Shown in pieces: positions 27,189 through 37,161 of a DNA stretch of 64,000 bases. The DNA is from Proteus vulgaris. GTDB lineage: Bacteria; Pseudomonadota; Gammaproteobacteria; Enterobacterales; Enterobacteriaceae. The first letter of the stretch is position 1, and the number at the start of each line of letters is the position of its first letter. Both the position numbers and the translations under genes were made by a program. Location of the stretch: positions 1-64,000 of the forward strand of contig NZ_JAEHOQ010000021.1 of assembly GCF_016239305.1 (NCBI RefSeq). Reading direction: 5' to 3'. The notes below the pieces were generated by a model that saw only the letters and a program-made list of their open reading frames with translations, was not told the DNA's origin and did not search any database.

Positions 27189-30100
27189 GGCATAATCTCC
27201 AATAGCGCCTGTAGTGGGTGTTTAAGCTCAATATTATCAATACGTTTTACTTGACTACGACACGAATACCCCGTGCTTAAGCAACGCATTGTTGGCAATG
27301 TTTTTAGTGCATTACCCCATGAGAGTTGGTAAATGCCTAGTGAGTTTTCATAATTGTTCAGTTCATGTCCATAAGTACCAGCCATTCCACAACATCCCGT
27401 ACTTACAAATTCGAGTTGTTGCCCATAACGTTGGAAAATTGTCTGCCACTGTTTCATGCTTTGTGGTAGTGCCGTCACTTCAGTACAATGTCCGAAAAGA
27501 TACCATTTTTCAGCATCATCACGAACAGCTATTGGTTCACTCACTAATTTATTTAGCCATTCATGAACAAGTTGAACATTAAAATCCCCACGTTTATCAC
27601 CCAGTATTTCACGATATTCATCGCGATAACAAAGCACTAATGCAGGATCAACTCCCACCATTGGAATGTCTAATTTTGCAACACGATTAAGCATAATTGA
27701 CGTTTTTTGTGCTGTTTTACTAAATTGCCGCAAAAAGCCTTTAATATGTTGTGCTTTTCCATTGGGTGAAAAAGGCAGTAAAACAGGTTTAAACCCGATT
27801 TTTTCAATGAGCTTGATAAAGTCTGCAACTACTTTCGCATCGTAATAACTGGTAAAGGGATCTTGCACCACCAGCACATAATGGCTTCGTTGCTTATCAG
27901 ATAAACGTTCTAAATCTTCTAACGTCATATCTAGAGCATGGTGACCTGCTAATTGCTGTTTTAGTGTTGGTGATGACAGCAACGGTAAATCAACCATACC
28001 TATAGTATGTTTACTTAATGACTGTACCAAGGGTTGCTTCATAAAGAAATTAAAGAATCTCGGCGCTTTTGCCATGATAGGGGTTGTTAGTTCAACATTC
28101 GAAACAATATGGTCTTTTAATGGCCGTAAGTAGCGCTGGTGATACAGTTCAGTAAACTTAGAACGAAAAGACGGTACATCAATTTTAATCGGGCACTGAG
28201 TTGAACAGGCTTTACAAGCTAAACAACCATTCATAGCAGCTTTCACTTCATGTGAAAAATCATATTCGCCACGTTTTGCTTTCCATGTATTACGTGTTTT
28301 TTCAATCAAACTTCTTAAGCTAGGCTTGTTATTTTCTAGGCTAGATGCGAGTAGTTTTGGGTTAACACCTTGTTCTGTTAATAAGCGCAGCCATTCTCTC
28401 ACAAGCGCTGCTCGCCCTTTAGGTGAATGAATGCGTTGCCCGCTAATTTTCATTGAAGGGCACATTGGACTTTTCGCATCAAAATTAAAGCAAAGCCCAT
28501 TACCATTACAATCTAAAGCCCCTTTAAAATCTTGACGGACGGATAAAGGGATTGTGCGATCAAAGGTGCCTCGTTTAATGGTATCAACTTGTTTCATAGG
28601 TTCATCAACCTCTAACGGAGGACAGATTTTCCCAGGATTAAGTCTATTTCGCGGATCGAACACCGTTTTTATTTGACGAAGTTCGTGATAGAGCGTTTCA
28701 CCAAAAAATTCAGGGCTGTATTGCGCTCTAAAGCCTTTTCCATGTTCACCCCAAAGTAACCCACCATATTTGGCTGTTAACGTGACAATGTCATCGGAAA
28801 TAGATTTCATCAATAATTCTTGTTGTGGATCGCACATATCAAGTGCGGGTCTTACGTGCAATACACCTGCATCGACATGCCCAAACATACCATAATTGAG
28901 TTGATGGCTGTCAAGTAACGCTCTAAATTCTGTAATATAATCAGCAAGATGCTCTGGTGGTACACAGGTATCTTCCACAAAAGGAATTGGCTTTGCTTGC
29001 CCTTTTGCATTACCTAATAAACCGACCGCCTTTTTACGCATGGCATAAATACGGTTAATATCCGCTAAATCATCACATACTTGATAACCAATAACACCGC
29101 TTTGCCCCCCTTTCATTAATGAGTCTAAACGTTGACATAATGATGTAACTTGAGAATGAATTAATACTTCATCATCACCCGCAAATTCAACGATATTGAG
29201 GCCTTGCATATCTTTGTCTGGCACATCGGTGATCAATTCTTTAACGGAATGCCACACAATATCTTCACGAGCAAGATTCAAGACTTTAGAATCAACGGTT
29301 TCAACAGAAAGTGCGTTGGCTTTAACTAAAAAAGGTGCGTTACGCAATGCAGAATCAAAAGAGTCATATTTTACATTCACTAAACTGCGTTGTTTAGGAA
29401 TTGGCGTGATATCCAATGTTGCTTCAGTAATAAAAGCCAGTGTACCCTCTGAACCGGTTAAAATTCGCGTTAAATCAAAACGTTTCATGTCATCACTAAA
29501 AACATGGCGCAAATCATATCCCGTTAAAAAGCGGTTTAATTTAGGGAATTTTTCAAGAATAAGTTTTCGTTGCTCTTTGCATCGGGATAAAACAGTTTGA
29601 TAAACTTTCCCGATAGCAGAACCTTCTTGTGCAATATTCTCAGCTAATGCCGTATCCATGGCTCGGGTTTCAAGAAGTTCCCCCCCTAACAAGACGGCTC
29701 TAACACCAAGGACATGATCAGAGGTTTTACCGTAAACCATAGAACCTTGCCCTGAGGCATCGGTGTTAATCATCCCACCTAATGTGGCTCGGTTACTGGT
29801 AGAAAGCTCTGGTGCGAAAAAAAAACCATAGGGTTTTAAAAACAGATTGAGCTCATCTTTTATCACACCCGCTTCAACTTTAACCCAACGTTCTTCTGGG
29901 TTTATCTCTATAATACGTTTCATATAACGAGATAAATCGACCACTATACCATCAGTCAATGCCTGTCCATTGGTTCCGGTACCTCCGCCTCTTGGTGTCA
30001 AAGAAAGCGAGTGAAATTTGGGTTCATCGACCAGGCGTGCAACAATAGTTACGTCAGCCGTTGAGCGAGGAAAAACCACCGCCTGTGGCAATAACTGGTA

Positions 30101-30241
30101 AATACTATTATCTGTTGCCATAGTGAGTCTATCAGCATAACTACTGGAGATATCACCGGTGAAACCATTTTTTCGAAGAGTATCAAGAAATTCTGTTGTG
30201 AGTTCACTAACTTGCGGTGCTTGCGATATACGTGGGATCAT
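27185..30241 (-). CDS. ydiJ: FAD-linked D-2-hydroxyglutarate dehydrogenase YdiJ
   Basis: A 1018-residue flavoprotein, the same length as E. coli YdiJ, which oxidises D-2-hydroxyglutarate. The order is an N-terminal FAD-binding PCMH domain (TPRGGGTGTNGQALTDG near residue 85), an FAD-oxidase C domain, a 4Fe-4S ferredoxin-type region (GCLACKACSTQCPIKIDVPS near residue 665) and a C-terminal cysteine-rich CCG-type region (STGCCGMAGTYGHE). It is co-transcribed with menI. Assignment to 2-hydroxyglutarate rests on the E. coli orthologue. Confidence 0.93.
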   Translation of the reverse strand: MIPRISQAPQVSELTTEFLDTLRKNGFTGDISSSYADRLTMATDNSIYQLLPQAVVFPRSTADVTIVARLVDEPKFHSLSLTPRGGGTGTNGQALTDGIVVDLSRYMKRIIEINPEERWVKVEAGVIKDELNLFLKPYGFFFAPELSTSNRATLGGMINTDASGQGSMVYGKTSDHVLGVRAVLLGGELLETRAMDTALAENIAQEGSAIGKVYQTVLSRCKEQRKLILEKFPKLNRFLTGYDLRHVFSDDMKRFDLTRILTGSEGTLAFITEATLDITPIPKQRSLVNVKYDSFDSALRNAPFLVKANALSVETVDSKVLNLAREDIVWHSVKELITDVPDKDMQGLNIVEFAGDDEVLIHSQVTSLCQRLDSLMKGGQSGVIGYQVCDDLADINRIYAMRKKAVGLLGNAKGQAKPIPFVEDTCVPPEHLADYITEFRALLDSHQLNYGMFGHVDAGVLHVRPALDMCDPQQELLMKSISDDIVTLTAKYGGLLWGEHGKGFRAQYSPEFFGETLYHELRQIKTVFDPRNRLNPGKICPPLEVDEPMKQVDTIKRGTFDRTIPLSVRQDFKGALDCNGNGLCFNFDAKSPMCPSMKISGQRIHSPKGRAALVREWLRLLTEQGVNPKLLASSLENNKPSLRSLIEKTRNTWKAKRGEYDFSHEVKAAMNGCLACKACSTQCPIKIDVPSFRSKFTELYHQRYLRPLKDHIVSNVELTTPIMAKAPRFFNFFMKQPLVQSLSKHTIGMVDLPLLSSPTLKQQLAGHHALDMTLEDLERLSDKQRSHYVLVVQDPFTSYYDAKVVADFIKLIEKIGFKPVLLPFSPNGKAQHIKGFLRQFSKTAQKTSIMLNRVAKLDIPMVGVDPALVLCYRDEYREILGDKRGDFNVQLVHEWLNKLVSEPIAVRDDAEKWYLFGHCTEVTALPQSMKQWQTIFQRYGQQLEFVSTGCCGMAGTYGHELNNYENSLGIYQLSWGNALKTLPTMRCLSTGYSCRSQVKRIDNIELKHPLQALLEIMP

Positions 30242-30457
30242 TTGTTATAGCTCTTTAATCTAATAGTCCACATTGCTTAATTTTTGATATTGAAATGTAT
30301 GCTAAGAGGTACTTTGCCTCATTTTGTACTTTCAGACCGATACCTGTTCACCTTATCATACAATTCTGGCAAATTGCGTAGTGATATAAACAACGTGATA
30401 TTTGCAATGTTTATTCATCTGCTTCTAGCATTTTTATTCGTGTAGGGATTTAAAACC

Positions 30458-31570
30458 ATGGAAAAACCGCAGATCCATACAGATATACCCAAAGTTTTAT
30501 TCACTGTTCTTTTTATTTCTTTTTTTATTATCGCCAGTTTTTGGATACTTAATCCCTTTATTGTGGGTTTTATTTGGGCTGGAATGATTGTTGTTGCCAC
30601 ATGGCCTTTACTACTCATTATTGAAAAACGAGTAAAATATCGTTGGCTATCTACCATGATAATGATGATCTTGATATTACTGATCTTTGTTATTCCTATT
30701 ATCTTGTTAATTAGTAGTGTTATTGATAATAGTGCTCCACTAATTGAGTTAGCCAAATCACCTTCGAATATTCAGCCTCCTCAATTATTATGGCTTAATG
30801 ATATCCCGATGATAGGAAGCAAGCTTTATGATACATGGCACTCTATTCTCGTTTCTGGTGGCAATGCGTTAATCACCAAAATTCAACCTTATGTTGGGCA
30901 AGCCGCAAACTGGTTTTTTGCTCAAGCCTTAAATATCGGTCGATTTGCTTTGCATTTAGGTGTGATGTTGTTATTTTCTGGCCTACTGTTTTTACAAGGT
31001 GAGAACGTTGTTGCTTGGTTACGTCATTTTGCTATTCGCTTAGCAGGTCAACGTGGTGATGCAGCTATTTTACTAGCATCAATGTCTATTCGTGCCGTTG
31101 CTCTAGGTGTGGTATTAACCGCCTTAATTCAAGCGATTGTCGGTGGTATTGGTCTTGCAATATCGGGGGTACCTTATGCCACAGTACTTACCGTTGTCAT
31201 GTTCATTTGTTGTCTTGCTCAAATAGGCCCTTTATTAGTGCTGATCCCTTCTATTCTATGGTTATTTTGGACTGGAGATACAACTTGGGGCATTGTCATG
31301 GTGATTTGGGGAGGCGCTGTGGCAACAATGGATGGTGTATTACGCCCATATTTAATCAAAATGGGGGCTGATTTACCGATGGTATTAATTCTAACGGGAG
31401 TTATTGGCGGCATTTTGACATTAGGTATGATTGGATTATTTATTGGCCCTGTTGTTCTTGCTGTTGCTCATAGTTTATTAAATGCATGGATAAATGAAGT
31501 ACCAAAGCCTAATCCTGATCTAACTGAAACTGTAGAATTTATGAATAAAAACTTTATTGAAAAAGAATAA
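30458..31570 (+). CDS. ydiK: AI-2E family transporter YdiK
   Basis: A 370-residue polytopic inner-membrane protein of the AI-2E/UPF0118 family, with about eight hydrophobic segments and family motifs near residues 205-225 (SIRAVALGVVLTALIQAIVGGI) and PYLIKMGADLPMVLILTGVIGG near residue 300. E. coli YdiK is its positional counterpart, divergent from ydiJ and upstream of rprA. Transport of autoinducer-2 is known only for one family member. The substrate here is unknown. Confidence 0.9.
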   Translation: MEKPQIHTDIPKVLFTVLFISFFIIASFWILNPFIVGFIWAGMIVVATWPLLLIIEKRVKYRWLSTMIMMILILLIFVIPIILLISSVIDNSAPLIELAKSPSNIQPPQLLWLNDIPMIGSKLYDTWHSILVSGGNALITKIQPYVGQAANWFFAQALNIGRFALHLGVMLLFSGLLFLQGENVVAWLRHFAIRLAGQRGDAAILLASMSIRAVALGVVLTALIQAIVGGIGLAISGVPYATVLTVVMFICCLAQIGPLLVLIPSILWLFWTGDTTWGIVMVIWGGAVATMDGVLRPYLIKMGADLPMVLILTGVIGGILTLGMIGLFIGPVVLAVAHSLLNAWINEVPKPNPDLTETVEFMNKNFIEKE

Positions 31571-31578
31571 ATAATAAT

Positions 31579-31608
31579 GAGCGTGTAAGTGTAGCTACTT
31601 ACATGCTC
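31579..31608 (+). terminator. hairpin after ydiK
   Basis: GAGCGTGTAAGT (31579-31590) pairs with ACTTACATGCTC (31597-31608) with one G-T pair. The 3' flank is TAAAAATAAT, so termination is not certain. Confidence 0.5.
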
Positions 31609-31768
31609 TAAAAATAATAGACTAAAGTTTAATAAAGATTATCAATTTAGGAATGAATTATTATATTTTTATATTCAAACTTACAATTTGAAACAAATTA
31701 CATTTTTTTAAACCTGTTTGTTACCAGCTAGTTATATTCACTTTGAAATAGACCAATATTATTTTTAT

Positions 31769-31782
31769 TGAGATAATTCTTA
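31769..31782 (+). promoter_or_regulatory. RcsB-type box of the rprA promoter
   Basis: TGAGATAATTCTTA fits the Rcs box consensus TAAGAATATTCCTA with the same dyad. Its centre is about 43 bp upstream of the transcription start predicted from TAATAT at 31806-31811, the normal place for RcsB activation of rprA. Confidence 0.65.
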
Positions 31783-31818
31783 GAGCATAATTAACACATT
31801 TCTCTTAATATAAATATC

Positions 31819-31948
31819 AACGAAACAAATGTTTCACCGAATTAATGGTTCCGCCTTTCATATTAATAGAATAATTGGCGGAATTAAAGAATATAAAATA
31901 TTGCTGTGTGTAGTCTTTGCCTGTCAGCCCATGATAGGCTTTTTTTTT
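31819..31948 (+). ncRNA. rprA: small regulatory RNA RprA
   Basis: RprA is an Hfq-binding sRNA, activated by the Rcs phosphorelay, that promotes rpoS translation. The stretch TTGCTGTGTGTAGTCTTTGC (31901-31920) is identical to the conserved 3' part of E. coli RprA and runs straight into a terminator stem (GCCTGTCA/TGATAGGC) with a T-run to 31948. Upstream a 10-bp hairpin (31846-31855 with 31877-31886) takes the place of the E. coli 5' stem. The 5' end near 31819 is inferred from a -10 at 31806. The position between ydiK and ppsA agrees with E. coli. The 5' half is much diverged, so the rpoS-pairing segment should be re-derived. Confidence 0.85.
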
Positions 31949-31970
31949 GCCTATTATTTAATAATTGTAT

Positions 31971-32001
31971 AAAAAAAGCTCACATTATTTTGTGAGCTTT
32001 A
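31971..32001 (-). terminator. ppsA terminator
   Basis: AAGCTCACA (31977-31985) pairs with TGTGAGCTT (31991-31999), with seven A's at 31971-31977 giving a T-tract on the minus strand. Confidence 0.9.
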
Positions 32002-32023
32002 ATTTATAACATTTATATTAATT

Positions 32024-34396
32024 TTATTGTGCTAATTTCACCCAAGTTTTAATTACAGTATCTGGATTTAAAGATAAACTATCAATCCCTTCTTCCATTA
32101 ACCATTGTGCGAAATCTTCATGATCAGAAGGTCCCTGACCACAAATACCCACATATTTACCGTTACGTTTAGCCGCTTGAATCGCCATTGATAACAGCGC
32201 TTTTACCGCGTCATTACGCTCATCAAACAACGAAGAAACCACACCTGAATCTCGGTCAAGACCTAATGTTAATTGGGTCATATCATTAGAGCCGATAGAG
32301 AAACCGTCAAAATGCGCTAAGAATTGATCTGCTAATAATGCATTTGATGGAATTTCACACATCATAATCACTTTTAAGCCATTTTCACCACGTTTTAAAC
32401 CATTTGCAGCTAATTCTTCGATAACTTCTTCAGCTTGGCGTACCGTACGAACAAATGGGATCATCACTTCCACATTATCTAACCCCATATCGTTACGAAC
32501 ACGTTTCACTGCTTCACACTCAAGCGCAAAACAACGACGGAAATCATCAGATACATAACGACCAGCACCGCGGAATCCTAACATTGGGTTCTCTTCATCT
32601 GGCTCATAACGATCGCCACCAACTAAATTGGCATATTCATTAGATTTAAAGTCAGACAAACGAACAATCACACGTTTAGGCCAAAATGCTGCCGCTAATG
32701 TCGCAATCCCTTCTGTTAATTTACTAATGTAATATTCAACAGGAGATTCATAGCCAGCCATCATCTCATTAATTTCAGCTTTTAACGCTTCGCTTTGATC
32801 GTCATACTCTAATAATGCGCGAGGATGGACACCAATCATACGGTTAATGATAAATTCTAAACGCGCAAGACCCACACCGTCATTTGGTAATCCAGCAAAA
32901 TCAAATGCACGATCAGGATTACCGACGTTCATCATGATTTTCAGATCAAGTTCAGGCATGTTATCGATTGCGGAGCTCTGAATAGAAAAATCCAGCTTGC
33001 CATCATAGACAAAACCCGTATCACCTTCTGCACAAGAAACCGTAACGACTTGGCCCTCTGTAATACACTCAGTGGCATCACCACAACCCACAACAGCAGG
33101 AATACCTAATTCACGAGCAATAATCGCAGCATGACATGTTCTACCGCCACGATTTGTCACAATCGCAGAGGCCTTTTTCATAATAGGTTCCCAATCTGGA
33201 TCTGTCATGTCAGTAACCAGTACATCACCCGCTTCAATTCTATCCATCTCATTTAAATTATGGATAACTTTAACTGTGCCGGTACCAATACGATGACCAA
33301 TAGCACGACCTTCAATGATGACAGATCCACTTTCATTTAACTGATAGCGTTCCATCACTTGTTGGTTAGATCGAACGGTTTCAGGTCGAGCTTGCACAAT
33401 GTACAAACGACCATTATGCCCATCTTTAGCCCACTCAATATCCATTGGACGACCATAGTGGCGTTCAATCAATACGGCTTGTTTTGCCAACTCTTGAACT
33501 TCATTATCCGTCAAAGAGAAACGATTGCGCAGTGATTCTGGCGTATCTTCAATGCGTACTTGTTTGCCATGCTCAACACTGTCTGCGTAAACCATTTGGA
33601 TCTTTTTAGAACCTAAGTTGCGACGGACAATTGAAGGCAGGCCTTTTGCTAAAGTTGGCTTGTGTACATAAAATTCATCAGGGTTTACCGCACCCTGAAC
33701 AACCATTTCACCTAAACCATAAGCTGATGTAATAAAGACAACTTGATCGAAACCTGATTCAGTATCGATGGTAAACATCACACCTGAAGAAGCAAGATCA
33801 GAACGCACCATACGTTGAACACCCGCAGATAATGCAACACCACGGTGATCGTAGCCTTGATGGACACGATAAGAAATTGCTCGGTCATTAAATAACGAAG
33901 CAAATACGTGTTTAATTGCAACGAGAATGGCATCAATACCTTGAACGTTTAAAAACGTCTCTTGTTGGCCCGCAAAAGAAGCATCAGGCATATCTTCTGC
34001 GGTTGCTGATGAACGAACGGCAAAAGAAGCTTCTGATTCACCTTCACTTAATGTGAGATAAGCATCACGAATATCTTTTTCAAACTGAGGCGTAAAAGGT
34101 GTATCAATTACCCACTGGCGAATTTGATTACCTGCTTGAGCCAGTTGATTAACATCGTCAACATCAACGCTATCAAGTAATTCATAAATTCGCTGATTGA
34201 TACCACTCTGTTCCAGAAAATCATTAAACGCTTGCGCTGTGGTAGCAAACCCATTAGGAACAGAAACACCCAGTTCCGCGAGGTTTGTGATCATTTCACC
34301 GAGGGAAGCATTTTTCCCACCAACACGATCAACGTCATTCATACCTAATTGGTTATACCAAAGTACATTGCACGGGGTGAGGCTATTGCTGGACAT
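32024..34396 (-). CDS. ppsA: phosphoenolpyruvate synthase
   Basis: PpsA regenerates phosphoenolpyruvate from pyruvate, hydrolysing ATP to AMP and phosphate, for gluconeogenesis. The start at MSSNSLTP, after AAAGGA, gives 790 residues (792 in E. coli). Order: N-terminal ATP-grasp-like domain ([32 protein letters not shown]), central swivelling phosphohistidine domain with catalytic His in [10 protein letters not shown] near residue 420, and C-terminal PEP-binding TIM barrel ([19 protein letters not shown]). A Cra-like site lies upstream. It is divergent from ppsR, its regulator. Confidence 0.97.
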   Translation of the reverse strand: MSSNSLTPCNVLWYNQLGMNDVDRVGGKNASLGEMITNLAELGVSVPNGFATTAQAFNDFLEQSGINQRIYELLDSVDVDDVNQLAQAGNQIRQWVIDTPFTPQFEKDIRDAYLTLSEGESEASFAVRSSATAEDMPDASFAGQQETFLNVQGIDAILVAIKHVFASLFNDRAISYRVHQGYDHRGVALSAGVQRMVRSDLASSGVMFTIDTESGFDQVVFITSAYGLGEMVVQGAVNPDEFYVHKPTLAKGLPSIVRRNLGSKKIQMVYADSVEHGKQVRIEDTPESLRNRFSLTDNEVQELAKQAVLIERHYGRPMDIEWAKDGHNGRLYIVQARPETVRSNQQVMERYQLNESGSVIIEGRAIGHRIGTGTVKVIHNLNEMDRIEAGDVLVTDMTDPDWEPIMKKASAIVTNRGGRTCHAAIIARELGIPAVVGCGDATECITEGQVVTVSCAEGDTGFVYDGKLDFSIQSSAIDNMPELDLKIMMNVGNPDRAFDFAGLPNDGVGLARLEFIINRMIGVHPRALLEYDDQSEALKAEINEMMAGYESPVEYYISKLTEGIATLAAAFWPKRVIVRLSDFKSNEYANLVGGDRYEPDEENPMLGFRGAGRYVSDDFRRCFALECEAVKRVRNDMGLDNVEVMIPFVRTVRQAEEVIEELAANGLKRGENGLKVIMMCEIPSNALLADQFLAHFDGFSIGSNDMTQLTLGLDRDSGVVSSLFDERNDAVKALLSMAIQAAKRNGKYVGICGQGPSDHEDFAQWLMEEGIDSLSLNPDTVIKTWVKLAQ

Positions 34397-34507
34397 TGAG
34401 AACAATCCTTTTTTAAACAATTATGAGAGAGAAAAAAAAAGAAAAACCCGCTGCCAAAACGACAACTTAAATAAGCGTATCACAATGTTATAGTGAATAT
34501 AGAAAGG

Positions 34508-34519
34508 TGAATCGATCAA
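34508..34519. promoter_or_regulatory. Cra (FruR) site between ppsA and ppsR
   Basis: TGAATCGATCAA matches the Cra consensus TGAATCGATTCA at 10 of 12 positions. Cra activates ppsA in E. coli, and the site lies about 110 bp before the ppsA start. Confidence 0.6.
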
Positions 34520-34614
34520 CCAGAAAACTTTATTTTTTTATCCTTTATAATCACTAAAAATGCTATAGATAATGTTGTTTGATTCGCTAATTCAGCTAAA
34601 AAAAGGTGAGCGTT

Positions 34615-35481
34615 ATGATATTAAGCTTAAATTCTATTAATTGTGATAATAATGAACCCATTGATAGAACAGTCTTTTTTATCTCTGATGGTACAGCTAT
34701 TACAGCAGAAGTTTTAGGTCACGCTGTACTTTCTCAATTTCCACTAAGAATGAAAAGTTATACATTACCTTTTGTTTCTACTGTAGAAAGAGCTGAAGAA
34801 ATAAAACAGAAAATCTCTGAGATTTATAAAAAGAGTGGCGCTAAGCCCCTTGTTTTTTATTCTATTATTAGCCCTGAAGTTAAACAGGTAATAAATAGCA
34901 GTGAAGGTTTTTGTCAGGATATTGTACAATCTCTCGTATTACCGCTTGAAAAAGAAATGGGTATTCAAGCCTCACCTAAATTAAATAAAACGCACGGACT
35001 AACAGAGAAAAATCTTAGTAAATATGACGCCCGTATTGCAGCTATTGAATACACGCTTTCTCACGATGATGGAATATCATTACGTAATCTCGATCAAGCA
35101 CAAGTTATCTTAATTGGTGTTTCTCGTTGTGGTAAAACACCCACCAGCCTCTATTTAGCCATGCAATTTGGTATTCAAGCAGCCAATTATCCATTTACTG
35201 CTGATGATATGGATTTCTTAAAACTCCCTGCTGAATTAAAAGAGTATCAACATAAATTATTTGGTTTAACTATTGCACCAGAACGCCTTGCTGCTATTCG
35301 TGGTGAACGTCGTGAGAATAGCCGTTATGCATCAATTCGCCAATGTAGAATCGAATTAGCAGAAGTGGAAGCCCTTTTTAGAAAAAACAATATTCCTTAT
35401 CTCAATACCACAAATTATTCTGTTGAAGAAATTTCAACCAAGGTAATTGATTCCATGGGATTAGCGAGAAGAATGTTCTAA
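34615..35481 (+). CDS. ppsR: PEP synthase regulatory protein PpsR
   Basis: A DUF299 bifunctional enzyme that inactivates PpsA by ADP-dependent phosphorylation and reactivates it by Pi-dependent dephosphorylation. The ATG at 34615 follows AAAGGTGAG. A GTG three codons upstream overlaps that site and is less likely. The 288-residue product has the P-loop [11 protein letters not shown] near residue 170 and the conserved [16 protein letters not shown]. The N-terminal 10 residues beyond the E. coli start are variable. Divergence from ppsA is conserved in E. coli. Confidence 0.94.
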   Translation: MILSLNSINCDNNEPIDRTVFFISDGTAITAEVLGHAVLSQFPLRMKSYTLPFVSTVERAEEIKQKISEIYKKSGAKPLVFYSIISPEVKQVINSSEGFCQDIVQSLVLPLEKEMGIQASPKLNKTHGLTEKNLSKYDARIAAIEYTLSHDDGISLRNLDQAQVILIGVSRCGKTPTSLYLAMQFGIQAANYPFTADDMDFLKLPAELKEYQHKLFGLTIAPERLAAIRGERRENSRYASIRQCRIELAEVEALFRKNNIPYLNTTNYSVEEISTKVIDSMGLARRMF

Positions 35482-35549
35482 GTCTTAACCACATTTTTTT
35501 ATTGGTTTTTCTCTGACAACGCTGTTGAAATTAGCTGAATTTCGTTTAT

Positions 35550-35565
35550 TGTGATCTTAATCACT
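35550..35565 (+). promoter_or_regulatory. CRP/FNR-type palindrome upstream of aroH
   Basis: TGTGATCTTAATCACT has the TGTGA-N6-TCACA arrangement with one mismatch, 37 bp before aroH. The TrpR operator expected from E. coli aroH was not recognised in this stretch. Confidence 0.5.
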
Positions 35566-35601
35566 GGGTAGACTTACCCTGTATATTTATTGAGATGAAT
35601 T

Positions 35602-36648
35602 ATGTTAAAAACAGACGAACTACGGACTAAGGCTTTAGACAGTCTGGTAACACCAGAAACCTTAGCAAAAGAGTTCCCCATTTCTGATGAGATAATCCAA
35701 AATATCACATCAGCACGTAAACGAATTGAGGCTATCCTTACTGGTGAAGACAAACGACTTTTAGTGATTGTGGGCCCTTGTTCTATTCATGACCCCAAAG
35801 CAGCCAAAGAGTACGCCACGAAACTTAACCAGCAAAAAGAACGTTATCATGACCGCTTAGAAATCGTTATGAGAACCTACTTTGAAAAACCACGTACTGT
35901 TATTGGTTGGAAAGGCTTAATTTCTGATCCTTATCTTGATAATTCTTGCAATGTCAATGAAGGTATCCGCCTTGCAAGAAAATTATTAATTGAGATAAAT
36001 ACATTAGGTTTACCAACTGCAACCGAGTTCCTTGATATGGTAACGGGTCAGTATATTGCTGATTTGATTAGCTGGGGCGCTATCGGAGCAAGAACCACAG
36101 AAAGCCAGGTTCATCGTGAAATGGCATCAGCACTTTCTTGCCCTGTGGGCTTTAAAAATGGTACGGATGGTAATACCCGTATTGCTATTGATGCAATTCG
36201 TGCTTCTCGCGTTGGTCACACTTTCTTATCACCTGACAAAAATGGTCGAATGACGATTTACCAAACTAGCGGTAATCCTTATGGCCACATTATTATGCGA
36301 GGTGGTAAAAAACCAAATTATCATGCAAGCGATATTGCAGATGCTATTGATGCACTAAAACAAGTGGATTTACCTGAGTATCTTATTATCGATTTTAGTC
36401 ATGGCAATTGCGAAAAGATCCATCGTCGCCAATTAGAAGTGGCTCGCAATGTCAGTCAACAAATTAAAGATGGCTCACAAGCAATTGTTGGCGTGATGGC
36501 TGAAAGCTTTTTACAAGAAGGTTCACAAAAAGTATTGCCAGAAAAACCGCTTGTTTATGGACAATCTATTACTGACCCATGTTTAAGTTGGAATGATACC
36601 GAGCAATTGCTTGAATTATTAGCACAAGCCGTTGAAAGTCGGTTTTAA
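35602..36648 (+). CDS. aroH: 3-deoxy-7-phosphoheptulonate synthase (AroH type)
   Basis: DAHP synthase condenses phosphoenolpyruvate and erythrose 4-phosphate, the first step of the shikimate pathway. It is a class I enzyme of 348 residues with VIVGPCSIHDPKAA, MRTYFEKPRTVIGWKG, GARTTESQVHREMASALS and the metal ligands in DFSHGNC near residue 270. The N terminus (TDELRTKALDSLVTPE) and the position after ppsR identify it as AroH, the tryptophan-sensitive isozyme in E. coli. Feedback specificity cannot be read directly. Confidence 0.93.
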   Translation: MLKTDELRTKALDSLVTPETLAKEFPISDEIIQNITSARKRIEAILTGEDKRLLVIVGPCSIHDPKAAKEYATKLNQQKERYHDRLEIVMRTYFEKPRTVIGWKGLISDPYLDNSCNVNEGIRLARKLLIEINTLGLPTATEFLDMVTGQYIADLISWGAIGARTTESQVHREMASALSCPVGFKNGTDGNTRIAIDAIRASRVGHTFLSPDKNGRMTIYQTSGNPYGHIIMRGGKKPNYHASDIADAIDALKQVDLPEYLIIDFSHGNCEKIHRRQLEVARNVSQQIKDGSQAIVGVMAESFLQEGSQKVLPEKPLVYGQSITDPCLSWNDTEQLLELLAQAVESRF

Positions 36649-36663
36649 TAAATTGACTTCTTA

Positions 36664-36683
36664 AGGGGATAATCCTATCCCCT
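36664..36683 (+). terminator. hairpin after aroH
   Basis: AGGGGAT pairs with ATCCCCT around a 6-nt loop. The following ATTATTTCCCTTTT is only moderately T-rich. Confidence 0.5.
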
Positions 36684-36852
36684 ATTATTTCCCTTTTATA
36701 TTCATTCTGTATTGTTCTTATTTTTTGGTAAAAAGATAAGCCTCTTTTATTCCTTTGTTTTAAATTTCATCACATACCGCTTTATCACTCACAATATGAC
36801 TTAAATTTACCTGTTTACGTTAAAAAAAGCTTGTCTAAACACATTTGTTAAC

Positions 36853-36876
36853 GATAATGATTATCATAATGATAAC
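36853..36876 (+). promoter_or_regulatory. Fur box(es) of the hemP-hmu operon
   Basis: GATAATGATTATCATAATGATAAC contains a full Fur core and an overlapping second half-set, 22 bp before hemP. The strength and overlap suggest tight iron repression of the whole haem operon. Confidence 0.85.
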
Positions 36877-36897
36877 GCTTATTACTCTTAGTGTATT

Positions 36898-37080
36898 ATG
36901 AATAAAAAAGCTAATAATTTGGATAGTTCATTAGTTAAGCAGAACTCTCATTCTTCAATGGTTCAATCTATTAATAGTGTTGAATTATTGGACAAAAACG
37001 GTGTGGTTTACATTCAACATAACGGAGAGTTGTATCAACTACGTCAAACTAAAGCAGGAAAGCTTATCCTGACTAAATAA
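36898..37080 (+). CDS. hemP: hemin uptake protein HemP
   Basis: A 60-residue protein of the HemP family. The conserved C-terminal core is VYIQHNGELYQLRQTKAGKLILTK, preceded by a variable polar N terminus. HemP is a small cytosolic protein encoded at the head of many haem-uptake operons. In some bacteria it is reported to activate receptor transcription. E. coli keeps the orthologue (ydiE) right after aroH without the hmu genes, so hemP is the ancestral neighbour here. The ATG lies just downstream of the Fur box. Confidence 0.92.
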   Translation: MNKKANNLDSSLVKQNSHSSMVQSINSVELLDKNGVVYIQHNGELYQLRQTKAGKLILTK

Positions 37081-37161
37081 TCATTTTTGACAATAACTCG
37101 CAAGCCACCTATCAGTTCAGCTAGGCAGCCAGCTAAATAACTCCATATACAAGGACTTTTT

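Noticed and set aside
27289..29600. Long plus-strand open frames opposite ydiJ (and similar ones opposite pykF, arnA, pheT)
   Set aside because: They are antisense shadows of strongly conserved coding sequence with no ribosome binding sites or recognisable protein features.
35482..35601. TrpR operator of aroH
   Set aside because: No stretch resembling the CTAGTT-type TrpR palindrome could be found by eye. Only a CRP/FNR-type palindrome is seen.
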